From the NCBI RefSeq assembly GCF_003202405.1, contig NZ_QJHL01000004.1:434001-498000 (forward strand): DNA of 64,000 nt, in the 5' to 3' direction. The position numbers were made by a program, and so were the translations under genes. The notes under the pieces were generated by a model. The model had not been told where the DNA came from, did no database searches, and saw nothing but the letters and a program-made list of their open reading frames with translations. The DNA is from Flavobacterium hydrophilum (lineage in GTDB: Bacteria > Bacteroidota > Bacteroidia > Flavobacteriales > Flavobacteriaceae). Position 1 is the stretch's first letter; each line of letters starts with the position of its first letter. This document shows positions 10,059-18,796 of this stretch, piece after piece.

Positions 10059-10589
10059 TTATTCTTGTGTAGTTTTGCTTTTAAAAAATGCAGCGAAAAT
10101 TAATCCGAAAATGCAGCTGATTACAATCGCAAAAACAGATCCTTTTAGTAATTCAATAGTCGAATACGGATTACTTAGCTTCATTTTTTCAATAGTTTCA
10201 TTAATAACTGAAGCTGGCGATCCAAATTTTTGCATCATGTTTACCGTATATTTAATCATTAATTCGCTTAAAGTATCTTTTGCAGAAGGATCAATAATAT
10301 TAAATAATAGAATGTTGAAAGAAGTAGAAATTAAAATCCCAATTACTGCTGCTATAAAATAAGTAGTAAAAGCATCCTTAAAAGGAAAAACGCCCTTTAA
10401 TTCTTTCTTTGTTTTAGAAAGCAGGATGATAGAGATTGTCAGGCTTATGGCTATACCTAATAGTCCCATCCACCAGGCAGTAAATAAATTTAAATCAATC
10501 GCATATATTGTTGCAGTAATTAATGTGGATGCAATTCCAATCATTACACCATAAGTAATCCCGTTTTTCTTTATAACTTCATTAATCAT
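10059..10589 (-). CDS. DUF4199-like membrane protein
   Basis: 176 residues with four predicted transmembrane helices: ITYGVMIGIASTLITATIYA, WWMGLLGIAISLTISIILL, YFIAAVIGILISTSFNILL and a last helix ending FAAFF. This is the pattern of the Bacteroidota DUF4199 family, whose function is not known. The start is set at ATG 10589 (MINEVIKKNG). Codons further upstream would overlap the divergent promoter at 10692-10721 and give an odd, cysteine-containing extension. It is co-oriented with the glycosyltransferase, 8 bp apart. Confidence 0.75.
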   Translation of the reverse strand: MINEVIKKNGITYGVMIGIASTLITATIYAIDLNLFTAWWMGLLGIAISLTISIILLSKTKKELKGVFPFKDAFTTYFIAAVIGILISTSFNILLFNIIDPSAKDTLSELMIKYTVNMMQKFGSPASVINETIEKMKLSNPYSTIELLKGSVFAIVISCIFGLIFAAFFKSKTTQE

Positions 10590-10691
10590 ATTTTCTATAT
10601 GTTTTAAAATTAATCCACAAATATAGCAATTCCCAATATATTCAGTATAAAAAAGCTTTTTGAATTTATCTAAAAAAAAGTGTGTTAAAGA

Positions 10692-10721
10692 TTTGATTAT
10701 TAAAAAAGAATTGTAAATTTG
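10692..10721 (+). promoter_or_regulatory. Promoter for the L31 gene
   Basis: TTTG at 10692-10695 and TAAATTTG at 10714-10721, 18 nt apart, match the Bacteroidota housekeeping consensus TTTG-N19..21-TAnnTTTG. Transcription starting about 8 nt later would give a leader of roughly 105 nt before the L31 start codon. Confidence 0.6.
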
Positions 10722-10786
10722 CACACTCAAAAATAATTAAATTTTTAAACAAAAAGAGTATTGGTTGTTTACACCTTTTTCTAACC

Positions 10787-10828
10787 ATGAAAAAGCTTCA
10801 AAATGAAAATGCTCCAAACAATAAATAA
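10787..10828 (+). CDS. Possible 13-codon leader peptide upstream of L31
   Basis: ATG at 10787 opens a 13-codon frame (MKKLQNENAPNNK) that ends 7 bp before the L31 start codon, inside the leader. It could be a translated leader that couples to or tunes L31 synthesis, or it could be chance. Only position and spacing support it. Confidence 0.2.
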   Translation: MKKLQNENAPNNK

Positions 10829-10835
10829 AAACAAG

Positions 10836-11090
10836 ATGAAAAAAGGAATCCACCCAGAAAATTACAGATTAGTTGCGTTTAAAGACATGTCAAATGACGA
10901 AGTTTTTATTACTAAATCTACTGCAGATACAAAAGAAACAATTGAAGTTGACGGAGTTGAGTATCCAGTTGTAAAAATGGAGATTTCCAGAACATCTCAC
11001 CCTTTTTATACTGGTAAATCTAAACTTATTGATACTGCAGGACGTATTGACAAGTTCAAAACTAAATATGCAAAACACGCTAAAAAATAA
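10836..11090 (+). CDS. rpmE2: 50S ribosomal protein L31 type B (bL31, C- form)
   Basis: 84 residues starting MKKGIHPENYRLV, with the family blocks VDGVEYPVVKMEISRTSHPFYTGKSK shown in part by TSHPFYTG and the C-terminal GRIDKFKTKYAKH. The zinc-binding cysteines of type A L31 are absent, so this is the zinc-independent paralogue. An earlier in-frame ATG at 10803 would add residues the family lacks, so 10836 is preferred. A promoter lies at 10692-10721 and a terminator at 11111-11138, so the gene is monocistronic. Confidence 0.95.
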   Translation: MKKGIHPENYRLVAFKDMSNDEVFITKSTADTKETIEVDGVEYPVVKMEISRTSHPFYTGKSKLIDTAGRIDKFKTKYAKHAKK

Positions 11091-11110
11091 TAGCTGTTTT
11101 TATTTTATAC

Positions 11111-11138
11111 AAAGCCTTCCAGTTTGGGAGGCTTTTTT
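11111..11138 (+). terminator. Terminator after L31
   Basis: AAAGCCTTCC at 11111-11120 pairs with GGGAGGCTTT (one G-T pair) and is followed by a run of seven T. Confidence 0.85.
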
Positions 11139-11232
11139 TGTGCACTGATTTTTAAATTCCTGTACTGCAGATGATTTTTAACTAAATAATTAATCTTTAT
11201 CTTTGAAAAATAATTTATCTTAATCAAATGCA

Positions 11233-11808
11233 ATGGATTTTCTAAAAGATATTTTTATTGATAAACTGGGGCTGGAAATGCATCATTTGGAAAAGTTCAT
11301 TAGTTTAAGCCGGGCAAAGAGCTTAAAGAAAAAAGAACATCTGATTCAGGAAGGTGCTGTCTGTGAATTTGTAGGATTTGTTATCTCCGGGAAACTCAGG
11401 TCGTATGTGCAAAATGATAATCAGGAGTTTAATAATGATTTTTATCTTCAAAACAGTCTGGTAACGGCTTACACAAGTTATCTAACCCAAAGCCAAACCA
11501 ATTGCAATATTGAAGCTTTGTCTGATACGCAGATCGTTTACATTACTCATAAACAATTTAATACATTAATTGAGGAAGATGTTCATTTTCTAAAATTGGC
11601 AAAATACATTTCTGATGTTTTCTTCATTAAAAAATGCAAACGCGAAACTTCATTTCTGAAAAACTCTGCGACAGAAAGATATGAATTACTTTGTAAAACC
11701 TACCCCGGAATCGAGCAGGAAATTTCGCAATATCACATTGCTTCTTATTTAGGAATAAAACCAGAATCTCTAAGCCGCATTAAACTCTTAACATACATCA
11801 ATAAATAA
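11233..11808 (+). CDS. Crp/Fnr-family transcriptional regulator
   Basis: 191 residues. Residues ~20-115 form a cyclic-nucleotide-binding-like beta-roll (HLIQEGAVCEFVGFVISGKL). The C-terminus carries a short helix-turn-helix (ISQYHIASYLGIKPESLSRI). There is no Fnr-type cysteine cluster. A TAnnTTTG box lies at 11198-11205. The tautomerase and NTF2-like genes follow on the same strand and may be its targets or operon partners. Effector and regulon are unknown; this group is common as orphan regulators in Flavobacterium. Confidence 0.85.
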   Translation: MDFLKDIFIDKLGLEMHHLEKFISLSRAKSLKKKEHLIQEGAVCEFVGFVISGKLRSYVQNDNQEFNNDFYLQNSLVTAYTSYLTQSQTNCNIEALSDTQIVYITHKQFNTLIEEDVHFLKLAKYISDVFFIKKCKRETSFLKNSATERYELLCKTYPGIEQEISQYHIASYLGIKPESLSRIKLLTYINK

Positions 11809-11860
11809 GTGTGTGTTTAGACTGAATTTTGTACTTCAATAATCTATAAAAATTTGAAGT

Positions 11861-12232
11861 ATGCCAGCAATTCATCTTAAAGTCAGCGGTAAAGAAAATC
11901 CTGCTTTAGCAAAAGAACTCGTAAAAACTATTAGAACTCTCACAAATCAGATTCTGCATAAAAAGCCTGAAGTTACAGTAGTAATCGTAAGTTTTATTCC
12001 GGATTATCTGTGGTTTGTAAATTCAGAATCTTTAGCTGAATTAAAAAAGAATAGTTTCTTTTTGACGATCAAAATTTCAGACTCAACAAATCTAAAAGAC
12101 GACAAGGCAAAATATATAGAAGCTTTGCATGGTGAACTGTCGGATATATTAGGGAATGTTCATCCGGTAAGTTATACCGCAATTGAGGAAATGAAAGCAG
12201 ATGCTTACGGCTATGAAGGACTTACAATATGA
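11861..12232 (+). CDS. Tautomerase-family protein
   Basis: 123 residues beginning MPAIHLKVSG, which leaves Pro2 as N-terminal residue after methionine removal. That proline is the catalytic base of the 4-oxalocrotonate tautomerase superfamily. The length suits a fused or MIF-like long form. It lies 52 bp after the Crp/Fnr gene and overlaps no other gene if the next start is at 12298. The substrate is unknown. Confidence 0.7.
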   Translation: MPAIHLKVSGKENPALAKELVKTIRTLTNQILHKKPEVTVVIVSFIPDYLWFVNSESLAELKKNSFFLTIKISDSTNLKDDKAKYIEALHGELSDILGNVHPVSYTAIEEMKADAYGYEGLTI

Positions 12233-12297
12233 ATATAGAATCATCAATAATAAGATTTCAAATTTTAAATCACAAAATAACCTTAAATAAAGCAAAA

Positions 12298-12825
12298 ATG
12301 GAAAAATTTAAAATAATGTTGATTTTACTTTTAACAATCTTACCATTTTATGGACAGCAAAAAACCGATAATAAAAATATAATACTGGCAATAATTGATG
12401 ATTATTCAAAAAGTGTCATAACAAAAGATTCCATTGCGTTTTATAATTTGTTTAACGATGGAAATGTGACTTGGTGCGCAGGCTATAAAGATCGTACTCA
12501 AACTAAAGAAATTGAAGCAAAAGGAAAGACAAATGCAGGGAGTAATTATTTTTCCGGATCGTACAAAGGATTCATGAGAGGATTGTTCAGATATAAATCT
12601 AGTGAAGATAAGTTTGATAATATTAAAATTATCGAAGACGGTACTGTAGCTTCTGTAACAATGGATTATAGTTTTTGGGCAGATGATAAAATGACAAATT
12701 GGGGCAGTAAATATTTGAATCTTATAAAAAGAGACGGCAAATGGAAGATTACAAGTGTAATTTATTCATTAGAATTGATTCAATATTTTAAACAACCCGA
12801 GTTTAAAGAGCGGCAAAGGAAATAA
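12298..12825 (+). CDS. Secreted NTF2-like (SnoaL/DUF4440-type) protein
   Basis: 175 residues. A signal peptide (MEKFKIMLILLLTILPFYGQ) is followed by one alpha+beta cone domain with IIDDYSKSVITKDSIAFYNL at its start and WGSKYLNLIKRDGKWKI at the end, the classic NTF2-like closing strand. The start is set at ATG 12298; an earlier ATG at 12229 overlaps the tautomerase stop and would bury the signal peptide. The fold is recognisable but no catalytic function can be given. Confidence 0.75.
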   Translation: MEKFKIMLILLLTILPFYGQQKTDNKNIILAIIDDYSKSVITKDSIAFYNLFNDGNVTWCAGYKDRTQTKEIEAKGKTNAGSNYFSGSYKGFMRGLFRYKSSEDKFDNIKIIEDGTVASVTMDYSFWADDKMTNWGSKYLNLIKRDGKWKITSVIYSLELIQYFKQPEFKERQRK

Positions 12826-12884
12826 ATTTGGTTCTGAATTTTGAATTGGAAGTGCTGTGTTTCCTGCAGAGAAAAACATGTTTA

Positions 12885-12913
12885 TTGACACAAATAAAAT
12901 ATTTGTAACTTTG
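12885..12913 (+). promoter_or_regulatory. Promoter for the GlmU-family gene
   Basis: TTG at 12885 and TAACTTTG at 12906-12913, 18 nt apart, fit the Bacteroidota sigma-A promoter. The start codon is 49 bp further on. Confidence 0.55.
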
Positions 12914-12961
12914 ATCCTGATAACCAAATCACAATTTTAACAAGTTCCAAATTTATTATTT

Positions 12962-14137
12962 ATGAATTACATTCTTTTTGACGGTCCCGTTCGGAATGCT
13001 TTATTACCTTTTACTTTTACCAGGCCCGTGGCTGATATTTTAATCGGAATCATGACGATTCGTCAAAAATGGGAAGCGCGTTTGGGTTCAACCATTACTA
13101 CTATTACCGAAGAATATTTGTCTGCTAAATTTCCGATGGTGGAAATGGAGGAAAATGTTATGATAAATGCTGCGTATTTACCAAATGATACGCTTGTAGA
13201 TATGATTTCTAATTTAAAGGAAAATCAGGCAATCTTTAAAGGCGATGATGTTGTTGCTTTTTTTGCAACTGAAAATCAGGAAGAAGTTGATTTTGATTCG
13301 TATGAAATTCTCCAATACAACGATGATTGTTTGACAGTGGAGCATACCTGGGATATTTTTTCTAAAAATGATGCTGCCATTCGTGCCGATTTTGATTATT
13401 TGACAGAAGATAGAAAATCACAGTCAATTCCGAAAAGTGTAAATGTTATTGCACCGGAAAATATATTTATTGAAGAAGGAGCAAAATTAGAATTTGTAAC
13501 TCTTAATGCTTCAACAGGTCCTATATATATAGGTAAGAATACCGAAATTATGGAAGGAACCGTGATTCGTGGTCCTTTTGCTTTATGCGAAAATGCGCAG
13601 GTAAAACTGAATGCAAAGATTTATGGAGCGACAACCGTTGGTCCGGGATCAAGAATAGGAGGAGAGGTTAAAAATTCGGTTCTTTTTGCGAATTCAAACA
13701 AAGGTCACGACGGGTTTTTAGGAGATTCTGTTTTGGGTGAATGGTGTAATATTGGTGCTGACAGTAATAATTCCAATCTAAAAAACAATTACGAAGAAGT
13801 AAAATTGTGGAGTTATGAAACAGAGGGTTTTGCTAAAACCGGGCTCCAGTTTTGTGGTTTGATGATGGGGGATCACAGTAAATGCGGAATCAATACGATG
13901 TTTAATACCGGAACAGTGGTAGGAGTGAGCACTAATATTTTTGGAAGCGGTTTTCCCCGAAATTTTGTTCCGAGTTTTTCATGGGGCGGTGCTGCCGGCT
14001 TTACTACTTATATTACCAAAAAAGCTTTTGAAACAGCAAAATTAGTAATGGGAAGAAGAAATATTGAGTTTGATGAAACAGAAGCAGCTATCTTAGAACA
14101 TGTTTTTGAAGAAACCAAAAAATGGAGAAAGGATTAA
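12962..14137 (+). CDS. GlmU-family putative sugar nucleotidyltransferase with a left-handed beta-helix
   Basis: 391 residues. The N-terminus (NYILFDGPVRNALLPFTFTR) belongs to the Bacteroidota GlmU-family group rather than to canonical GlmU, whose G-x-G-T-R signature is absent. Residues ~165-340 contain hexapeptide repeats (APENIFIEEGAKLEFV, IYIGKNTEIMEGTVI) forming a left-handed beta-helix as in acyltransferases. The family is probably involved in nucleotide-sugar metabolism, but no reaction has been fixed from sequence. A terminator follows at 14179-14209. Confidence 0.85.
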   Translation: MNYILFDGPVRNALLPFTFTRPVADILIGIMTIRQKWEARLGSTITTITEEYLSAKFPMVEMEENVMINAAYLPNDTLVDMISNLKENQAIFKGDDVVAFFATENQEEVDFDSYEILQYNDDCLTVEHTWDIFSKNDAAIRADFDYLTEDRKSQSIPKSVNVIAPENIFIEEGAKLEFVTLNASTGPIYIGKNTEIMEGTVIRGPFALCENAQVKLNAKIYGATTVGPGSRIGGEVKNSVLFANSNKGHDGFLGDSVLGEWCNIGADSNNSNLKNNYEEVKLWSYETEGFAKTGLQFCGLMMGDHSKCGINTMFNTGTVVGVSTNIFGSGFPRNFVPSFSWGGAAGFTTYITKKAFETAKLVMGRRNIEFDETEAAILEHVFEETKKWRKD

Positions 14138-14151
14138 TGTGATAATTAGTT

Positions 14152-14303
14152 AATGTGCCAATTAGATAATTTATGGAGAACCGATATTTGCATTTTGTAA
14201 GTATTGGTTTTTTTTTGTTTGAAATAAGATTTTTTGTTAGGGAAATTATCTAATTATCTAATTGACAAATTGCCACATTTAGAATTGGCACATTATCTAA
14301 TTA
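14152..14303 (+). repeat. Cluster of short ATTATCTAATT / AATTAGATAAT repeats
   Basis: The gap between the GlmU-family and ABC-F genes holds a forward piece (TAATGTGCCAATTAGATAAT near 14151-14170) and, around 14243-14302, several inverted pieces such as AATTGGCACATTATCTAATT. A related stretch overlaps the end of rluE at 40941-40980. Such mosaics look like an abundant short intergenic repeat that has been duplicated and shuffled. Confidence 0.6.
14179..14209 (+). terminator. Terminator after the GlmU-family gene
   Basis: AACCGATATTT (14179-14189) pairs with AAGTATTGGTT (14199-14209), including two G-T pairs, and is followed by a run of T. Confidence 0.75.
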
Positions 14304-14316
14304 AAATCTATCTTTG
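14285..14316 (+). promoter_or_regulatory. Promoter for the ABC-F gene, partly made of repeat sequence
   Basis: TTG at 14285 lies inside the last short repeat, and TATCTTTG at 14309-14316 lies 21 nt downstream. The spacing and -7 box fit the Bacteroidota consensus, so the repeat seems to supply the -33 element. Confidence 0.5.
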
Positions 14317-14380
14317 CACCTTCAAAAAATACATGTTTAGGAATTAAGAGATCTAAGCATTCTAAAATCTAAAAGTCTAA

Positions 14381-16015
14381 ATGATTACAGTCAACGATAT
14401 TTCGGTTCAGTTTGGTGGAACTACACTTTTTAGCGATGTTTCTTTTGCTATAAATGAAAATGATAAAATTGCCCTTATGGGTAAAAATGGTGCGGGAAAA
14501 TCGACACTTCTAAAAATAATTGCAGGGCAAAGCAAGCCTTCTACCGGAAATATTTCAGCTCCAAAAGAAGCGATTATTGCATATCTTCCTCAGCACTTAC
14601 TAACAGAAGACGGTGCAACTGTTATGGAAGAAGCATCAAAAGCTTTTGGTGAAATTTTTAGCATGAAAGCAGAAATCGATGAAATAAACGAACAGTTAAC
14701 TATTCGTACCGATTATGAAAGTGATGCTTACATGAAACTAATTGAAAGGGTTTCTGATTTAAGCGAAAAATTCTACGCAATTGAAGAAGTTAATTACGAA
14801 GCTGAAGTAGAAAAAATATTAGTTGGTTTAGGATTTGAAAGAGAAGATTTTACACGTCAGACTTCAGAATTTTCAGGAGGGTGGAGAATGCGTATCGAAC
14901 TGGCTAAGATTTTATTAAGAAAACCGGATTTGATTCTTTTAGATGAGCCTACCAACCACATGGATATCGAAAGTATTCAATGGCTGGAAGAGTTTCTTTT
15001 AAATCAGGCAAAAGCAGTTGTGGTAATTTCGCACGACAGGGCGTTTGTTGATAATATAACCAATCGTACCATTGAAGTAACGATGGGAAGAATTTACGAT
15101 TACAAAGCTAAATATTCTCATTATTTAGAATTAAGAAAAGACCGTCGTATCCATCAGCAAAAAGCATATGATGAACAGCAAAAAATGATTGCAGATAATC
15201 GTGCTTTTATTGATCGTTTTAAAGGAACTTTCTCTAAAACAGATGCTGTTCAGTCTCGTGTGAAAATGCTTGAAAAATTAGAAATTGTTCAGGTTGATGA
15301 AGTAGATACTTCTGCATTAAGATTGAAATTCCCCCCAGCAGCACGTTCCGGGCAATATCCGGTTGTAGTAAAAGAAATGTCTAAATCTTACGGTGATCAT
15401 GTAGTCTTTAAAGATGCAAACATTGTAATCGAACGTGGTCAGAAAGTAGCTTTTGTTGGAAAAAATGGTGAAGGAAAATCAACTATGATCAAAGCGATTA
15501 TGAAAGAAATTGGAGTTGATTCCGGAAGTGTAGAAATTGGACACAATTCTCAAATTGGATATTTTGCTCAAAATCAGGCAGCATTATTGGATGAAAACGC
15601 TACCATTTTTGAAACTATAGATGGTATTGCTGTTGGAGACATCAGAACGCAGATCAAAAATATTTTGGGAGCATTTATGTTTCAGGGTGATGATATTACC
15701 AAAAAAGTAAAAGTACTTTCTGGTGGAGAAAAAACACGTCTGGCAATGATTAAATTATTGTTGGAGCCAGTGAATTTGCTGATCCTGGATGAGCCTTCGA
15801 ATCACCTTGATATGAAGACTAAAGATATTATCAAAGATGCTTTGCGTGATTTTGACGGAACATTAATCCTGGTTTCTCACGACCGTGATTTCCTTGACGG
15901 ATTAGCTACTAAAGTGTTTGAGTTTGGAAACAAAAGAGTAAAAGAACATTTTGAAGATGTAGCCGGTTTCTTAGCACATAAAAAAATGGATTCTATGCGG
16001 GAAATTGAAAAGTAG
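14381..16015 (+). CDS. ABC-F family ATPase
   Basis: 544 residues with two ABC domains and no membrane segment. Domain 1 has Walker A GKNGAGKST, signature FSGGWRMRIELA and DEPTNHMD. Domain 2 has GKNGEGKST, LSGGEKTRLAMI and DEPSNHLD. A charged linker of about 80 residues separates them (KDRRIHQQKAYDEQQKM). ABC-F proteins act on the ribosome (EttA, Uup and YbiT types) rather than in transport. This is a general housekeeping form; no antibiotic-resistance role is indicated. Confidence 0.92.
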   Translation: MITVNDISVQFGGTTLFSDVSFAINENDKIALMGKNGAGKSTLLKIIAGQSKPSTGNISAPKEAIIAYLPQHLLTEDGATVMEEASKAFGEIFSMKAEIDEINEQLTIRTDYESDAYMKLIERVSDLSEKFYAIEEVNYEAEVEKILVGLGFEREDFTRQTSEFSGGWRMRIELAKILLRKPDLILLDEPTNHMDIESIQWLEEFLLNQAKAVVVISHDRAFVDNITNRTIEVTMGRIYDYKAKYSHYLELRKDRRIHQQKAYDEQQKMIADNRAFIDRFKGTFSKTDAVQSRVKMLEKLEIVQVDEVDTSALRLKFPPAARSGQYPVVVKEMSKSYGDHVVFKDANIVIERGQKVAFVGKNGEGKSTMIKAIMKEIGVDSGSVEIGHNSQIGYFAQNQAALLDENATIFETIDGIAVGDIRTQIKNILGAFMFQGDDITKKVKVLSGGEKTRLAMIKLLLEPVNLLILDEPSNHLDMKTKDIIKDALRDFDGTLILVSHDRDFLDGLATKVFEFGNKRVKEHFEDVAGFLAHKKMDSMREIEK

Positions 16016-16036
16016 TAAGTATTTCTTTTAAAATAA

Positions 16037-16073
16037 AAAATGCCCCAATAGTATTTGACTTTTGGGGCATTTT
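16037..16073 (+). terminator. Terminator after the ABC-F gene, bidirectional
   Basis: AAAATGCCCCAA pairs with TTGGGGCATTTT around the loop TAGTATTTGACTT. It also serves the convergent S41 gene. The loop is nearly the same as that of the terminator at 42977-43009. Confidence 0.85.
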
Positions 16074-16100
16074 ATTTTTGCAGTTTTAGTATTTTGAAAA

Positions 16101-17573
16101 CTATTTAGTATTGTTTTCTATATACATTTCCTTTCCAAAACGGCGCATTGATTTTGAATCTGTAAAATAAGGGAGATTTAGTCCTTTATCAGCTTGTATT
16201 CTTTTTGCAGTTGAACCTGTAATTTTTGATATAGCAAGGTTCAGTAGTGGTTCGGATGGATCTCCTAAAATACCGTAAGTACTAACTTTTTCCTCTAGTG
16301 CAAAAGTGGGGGCTAATCCTCCTGTGTAATCTCCAAAATTATCCTTATTTGTGATTTTAAAAGTCAGGGGTTGCATCGCATATTTATGAGCAGGATTTAT
16401 TTGTGCTTTCGATAATAAAGAAGGTGAATCGTAAATGGTATTAGATCCAACATTTTTACCTACAGTTGTTCCTCCAATTTGAACTACATTGACGTATGGT
16501 TTTAATCCATTGATGACCAATTCGCTGGCAGAAGCTGTATTGTCTGTTGTTATAATGTATACTGTGTTTAAATTTAAACTGTTTAATGCTGTTCCTGAAT
16601 TTGTTTTGTCTGTAAATCTTTCCTTTAATGATTCTAAATCCTCATCATCCATAAGGGCCATTTGTTTTGGGTTGTATTGTCTTTGAGAGAATACTTGGCC
16701 TTTAAACTGACCTGTAATCATACTTGCCAGTAACGTTGATGAATGAACAACTCCTCCGCCATTATATCTTAAATCCAAAACCAGATCTGTAACACCGCCT
16801 GATTTTAATTCAGCGAAAGCCTGATTCAAAGCATTGTCATATTCATTATAGAAGCCATTATACATTAAATAACCTATTTTATGGCTTCCGGATGATATTA
16901 TCTTGTTGATTAATATTGGATTTTCTTCTAAAGTAGTTTTAGTAAGTTTTACGGATTTTCCAGTTAGAACAAGAGTGTTGTTATTAATTACAGCCAAACT
17001 CAAAGTATAGCTGTTTGATTTTAGTAGCAGTTTTTCATAATTTGAAACTGTAAGTTGTGTGCCGTTAACCTTTGTAAATAAATCTCCGCGTTTTATATCT
17101 TTTTTCGAAGCGTCTGAATTAGGGATTATATAACGTACGTAACCTGCCAAATTGTCTGACCCATCTCCTATATAGCTTAATTTGAAGTCAATACCTGAGT
17201 TTTTTGTAATTCCGCTTAATTCTTGTTCAAGAACGGTATAGTCCTCTACAATCCAGCTAAAACGGTCAATAGCATCATTAGGATATTTGCTCTCCGGTTT
17301 ATTTAATAGATCTTCAAATAAATCTTCCGGCTCTGAATATCCTTTTAAAAAAGAATTAAAATCTTCCTGACTTGCAAAACGGTTATCGGCTAAATTTGGA
17401 ACATCAGCTTGCCATAAATAAGCTTCATTCAGGCCTCTCCAGATAAAATCCTTTATTTCTAAAGCTGTTGCGGCATTGTATGTTTCTTTATCGACATCAT
17501 CCTTGTCATCACAAGATTGCAAACTAAACGCAATTAAAAAAAAGTAAAAGAGACTTCGTAGTATATTTTTCAT
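16101..17573 (-). CDS. S41-family peptidase, lipoprotein
   Basis: 490 residues with a lipoprotein signal (lipobox SLQSC, Cys21). A PDZ-like part (~residues 120-220) precedes the tail-specific protease core. Ser348 in TASASE and Lys373 in TVGK lie 25 apart, as in the Ser-Lys dyad of C-terminal processing proteases; DLRYNGGG is the usual substrate-pocket block. It would act in the periplasm or at the surface on protein C-termini. It is transcribed alone and shares a terminator with the convergent ABC-F gene. Confidence 0.88.
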   Translation of the reverse strand: MKNILRSLFYFFLIAFSLQSCDDKDDVDKETYNAATALEIKDFIWRGLNEAYLWQADVPNLADNRFASQEDFNSFLKGYSEPEDLFEDLLNKPESKYPNDAIDRFSWIVEDYTVLEQELSGITKNSGIDFKLSYIGDGSDNLAGYVRYIIPNSDASKKDIKRGDLFTKVNGTQLTVSNYEKLLLKSNSYTLSLAVINNNTLVLTGKSVKLTKTTLEENPILINKIISSGSHKIGYLMYNGFYNEYDNALNQAFAELKSGGVTDLVLDLRYNGGGVVHSSTLLASMITGQFKGQVFSQRQYNPKQMALMDDEDLESLKERFTDKTNSGTALNSLNLNTVYIITTDNTASASELVINGLKPYVNVVQIGGTTVGKNVGSNTIYDSPSLLSKAQINPAHKYAMQPLTFKITNKDNFGDYTGGLAPTFALEEKVSTYGILGDPSEPLLNLAISKITGSTAKRIQADKGLNLPYFTDSKSMRRFGKEMYIENNTK

Positions 17574-17698
17574 AAAATAGGGGTTTCAATATAGAATAAA
17601 CGTAAAAATAGTACCTTTAGTTTTAACTATAATAAATGTGCAGTTTTTTTTACAACATTTTTTAAGCTTACCTGTAACAAAAATAATAGTGACTCGTC

Positions 17699-17728
17699 TT
17701 GACTATATAAGCTAACCAAATATTTTTG
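17699..17728 (+). promoter_or_regulatory. Promoter for the ECF sigma operon
   Basis: TTG at 17699 and TATTTTTG at 17721-17728 with 19 nt between them, a good match to the Bacteroidota consensus, about 95 bp before the sigma gene start. It implies basal expression independent of the ECF factor itself. Confidence 0.55.
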
Positions 17729-17824
17729 ATTTATAAAATGAATATGGCTTTGAAGCTGTCAAAAAAAACATTAATCAAAATATGTAAATTACATGTGACT
17801 GATCAAACCAATAACTAACCAAAT

Positions 17825-18334
17825 ATGAACCAGGTTGTATTTATAGAATTAATAAATCCTTTTAAAGACAAAGTTTTTCGTCTCGCAAAAAGATTATTAA
17901 CAAGCACCGAAGAAGCTGAAGATGCAACTCAGGAAGTAATGGTAAAATTATGGAATAAAAAGGACAATTTAGATGCTTATAATAATATCGAAGCTGTGGC
18001 TATGACCATGACAAAAAATTATTGTCTGGATCAATTGAAATCTAAAAGAGCAGATAATCTTAAAATTGTGCACAATAATTTTACAGACAGACAGCCTCAG
18101 TTAGATAAAAAAATAGAAGATGCTGACAGTCTGGAATGGGTAGAGAAGATAATCGGTCAATTGCCTGAACAATTACAAATATTAATTCAGTTACGCGATG
18201 TTGAGCAATATGAATTTGAGGAAATTGCAAAAATTGTCAACATGAATGAAACGGCTATCAGAGTAGCACTTTCCAGAGCAAGAAAAAAAATACGGGAATC
18301 AATGGTTAATACACACAGTTATGGAATTAAATAA
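17825..18334 (+). CDS. ECF-type RNA polymerase sigma factor
   Basis: 169 residues. Region 2 (NPFKDKVFRLAKRLLTSTEEAEDATQEVMVKLW, seen in pieces) and region 4 (YEFEEIAKIVNMNETAIRVALSRARKKI) are both present. It belongs to the short sigma-70 type that works with a membrane anti-sigma factor. The next gene overlaps it by 14 bp and encodes a small protein with one membrane helix, followed by two DUF4252 genes, so the four form one operon. Confidence 0.9.
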   Translation: MNQVVFIELINPFKDKVFRLAKRLLTSTEEAEDATQEVMVKLWNKKDNLDAYNNIEAVAMTMTKNYCLDQLKSKRADNLKIVHNNFTDRQPQLDKKIEDADSLEWVEKIIGQLPEQLQILIQLRDVEQYEFEEIAKIVNMNETAIRVALSRARKKIRESMVNTHSYGIK

Positions 18335-18779
18335 AATAGAAAATATATTAGAAAAATACTTTCAGGGAGAAACTTCTATTGCTGAAGAAAACGAATTAAA
18401 AGAATACTTTTCTTCGCCAAATGTTGCGCAGCATTTAAAGCAATATCAGCCAATTTTTGGATATTTCTCTCAGGTAAAAGAGCAAAAAATGACGCAGGAA
18501 ATTCCACTACAAACTAAAAAACGAAAAGTGGCGTGGTTATCGATTGCGGCTTCGATTGTAATTTTACTGGGAATTGGGGCCTTTTATTATGTGAGTGACA
18601 ATAGTACAGATAATGTTGTGGCAAAATCAGAATTAGGGACTTATGATAATCCTGAAGAGGCTCTTGCTGCAACGCAAAAAGCTTTAGCTTTATTATCAAA
18701 CAATGTGAATGTAGGTATAGAAAGTGTACACTATATTAAAGAATACGAGCAATCAAAAAATAAAATTTTTAAACAATAA
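18321..18779 (+). CDS. Single-pass membrane protein, candidate anti-sigma factor
   Basis: 152 residues. The N-terminal ~70 residues are cytoplasmic and helical (NILEKYFQGETSIAEENELK), resembling the start of Bacteroidota anti-sigma proteins. One helix (VAWLSIAASIVILLGIGAFY) is followed by a short periplasmic tail. There is no zinc-binding HxxxCxxC motif. Its 14-bp overlap with the sigma gene suggests translational coupling and supports an anti-sigma role, which is inferred and not shown. Confidence 0.7.
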   Translation: MELNKIENILEKYFQGETSIAEENELKEYFSSPNVAQHLKQYQPIFGYFSQVKEQKMTQEIPLQTKKRKVAWLSIAASIVILLGIGAFYYVSDNSTDNVVAKSELGTYDNPEEALAATQKALALLSNNVNVGIESVHYIKEYEQSKNKIFKQ

Positions 18780-18796
18780 ACTTAATTTAATATAAC

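Noticed and set aside
14381..16015. ABC-F antibiotic-resistance protein
   Set aside because: The linker and context look like housekeeping ABC-F; no resistance gene neighbourhood.
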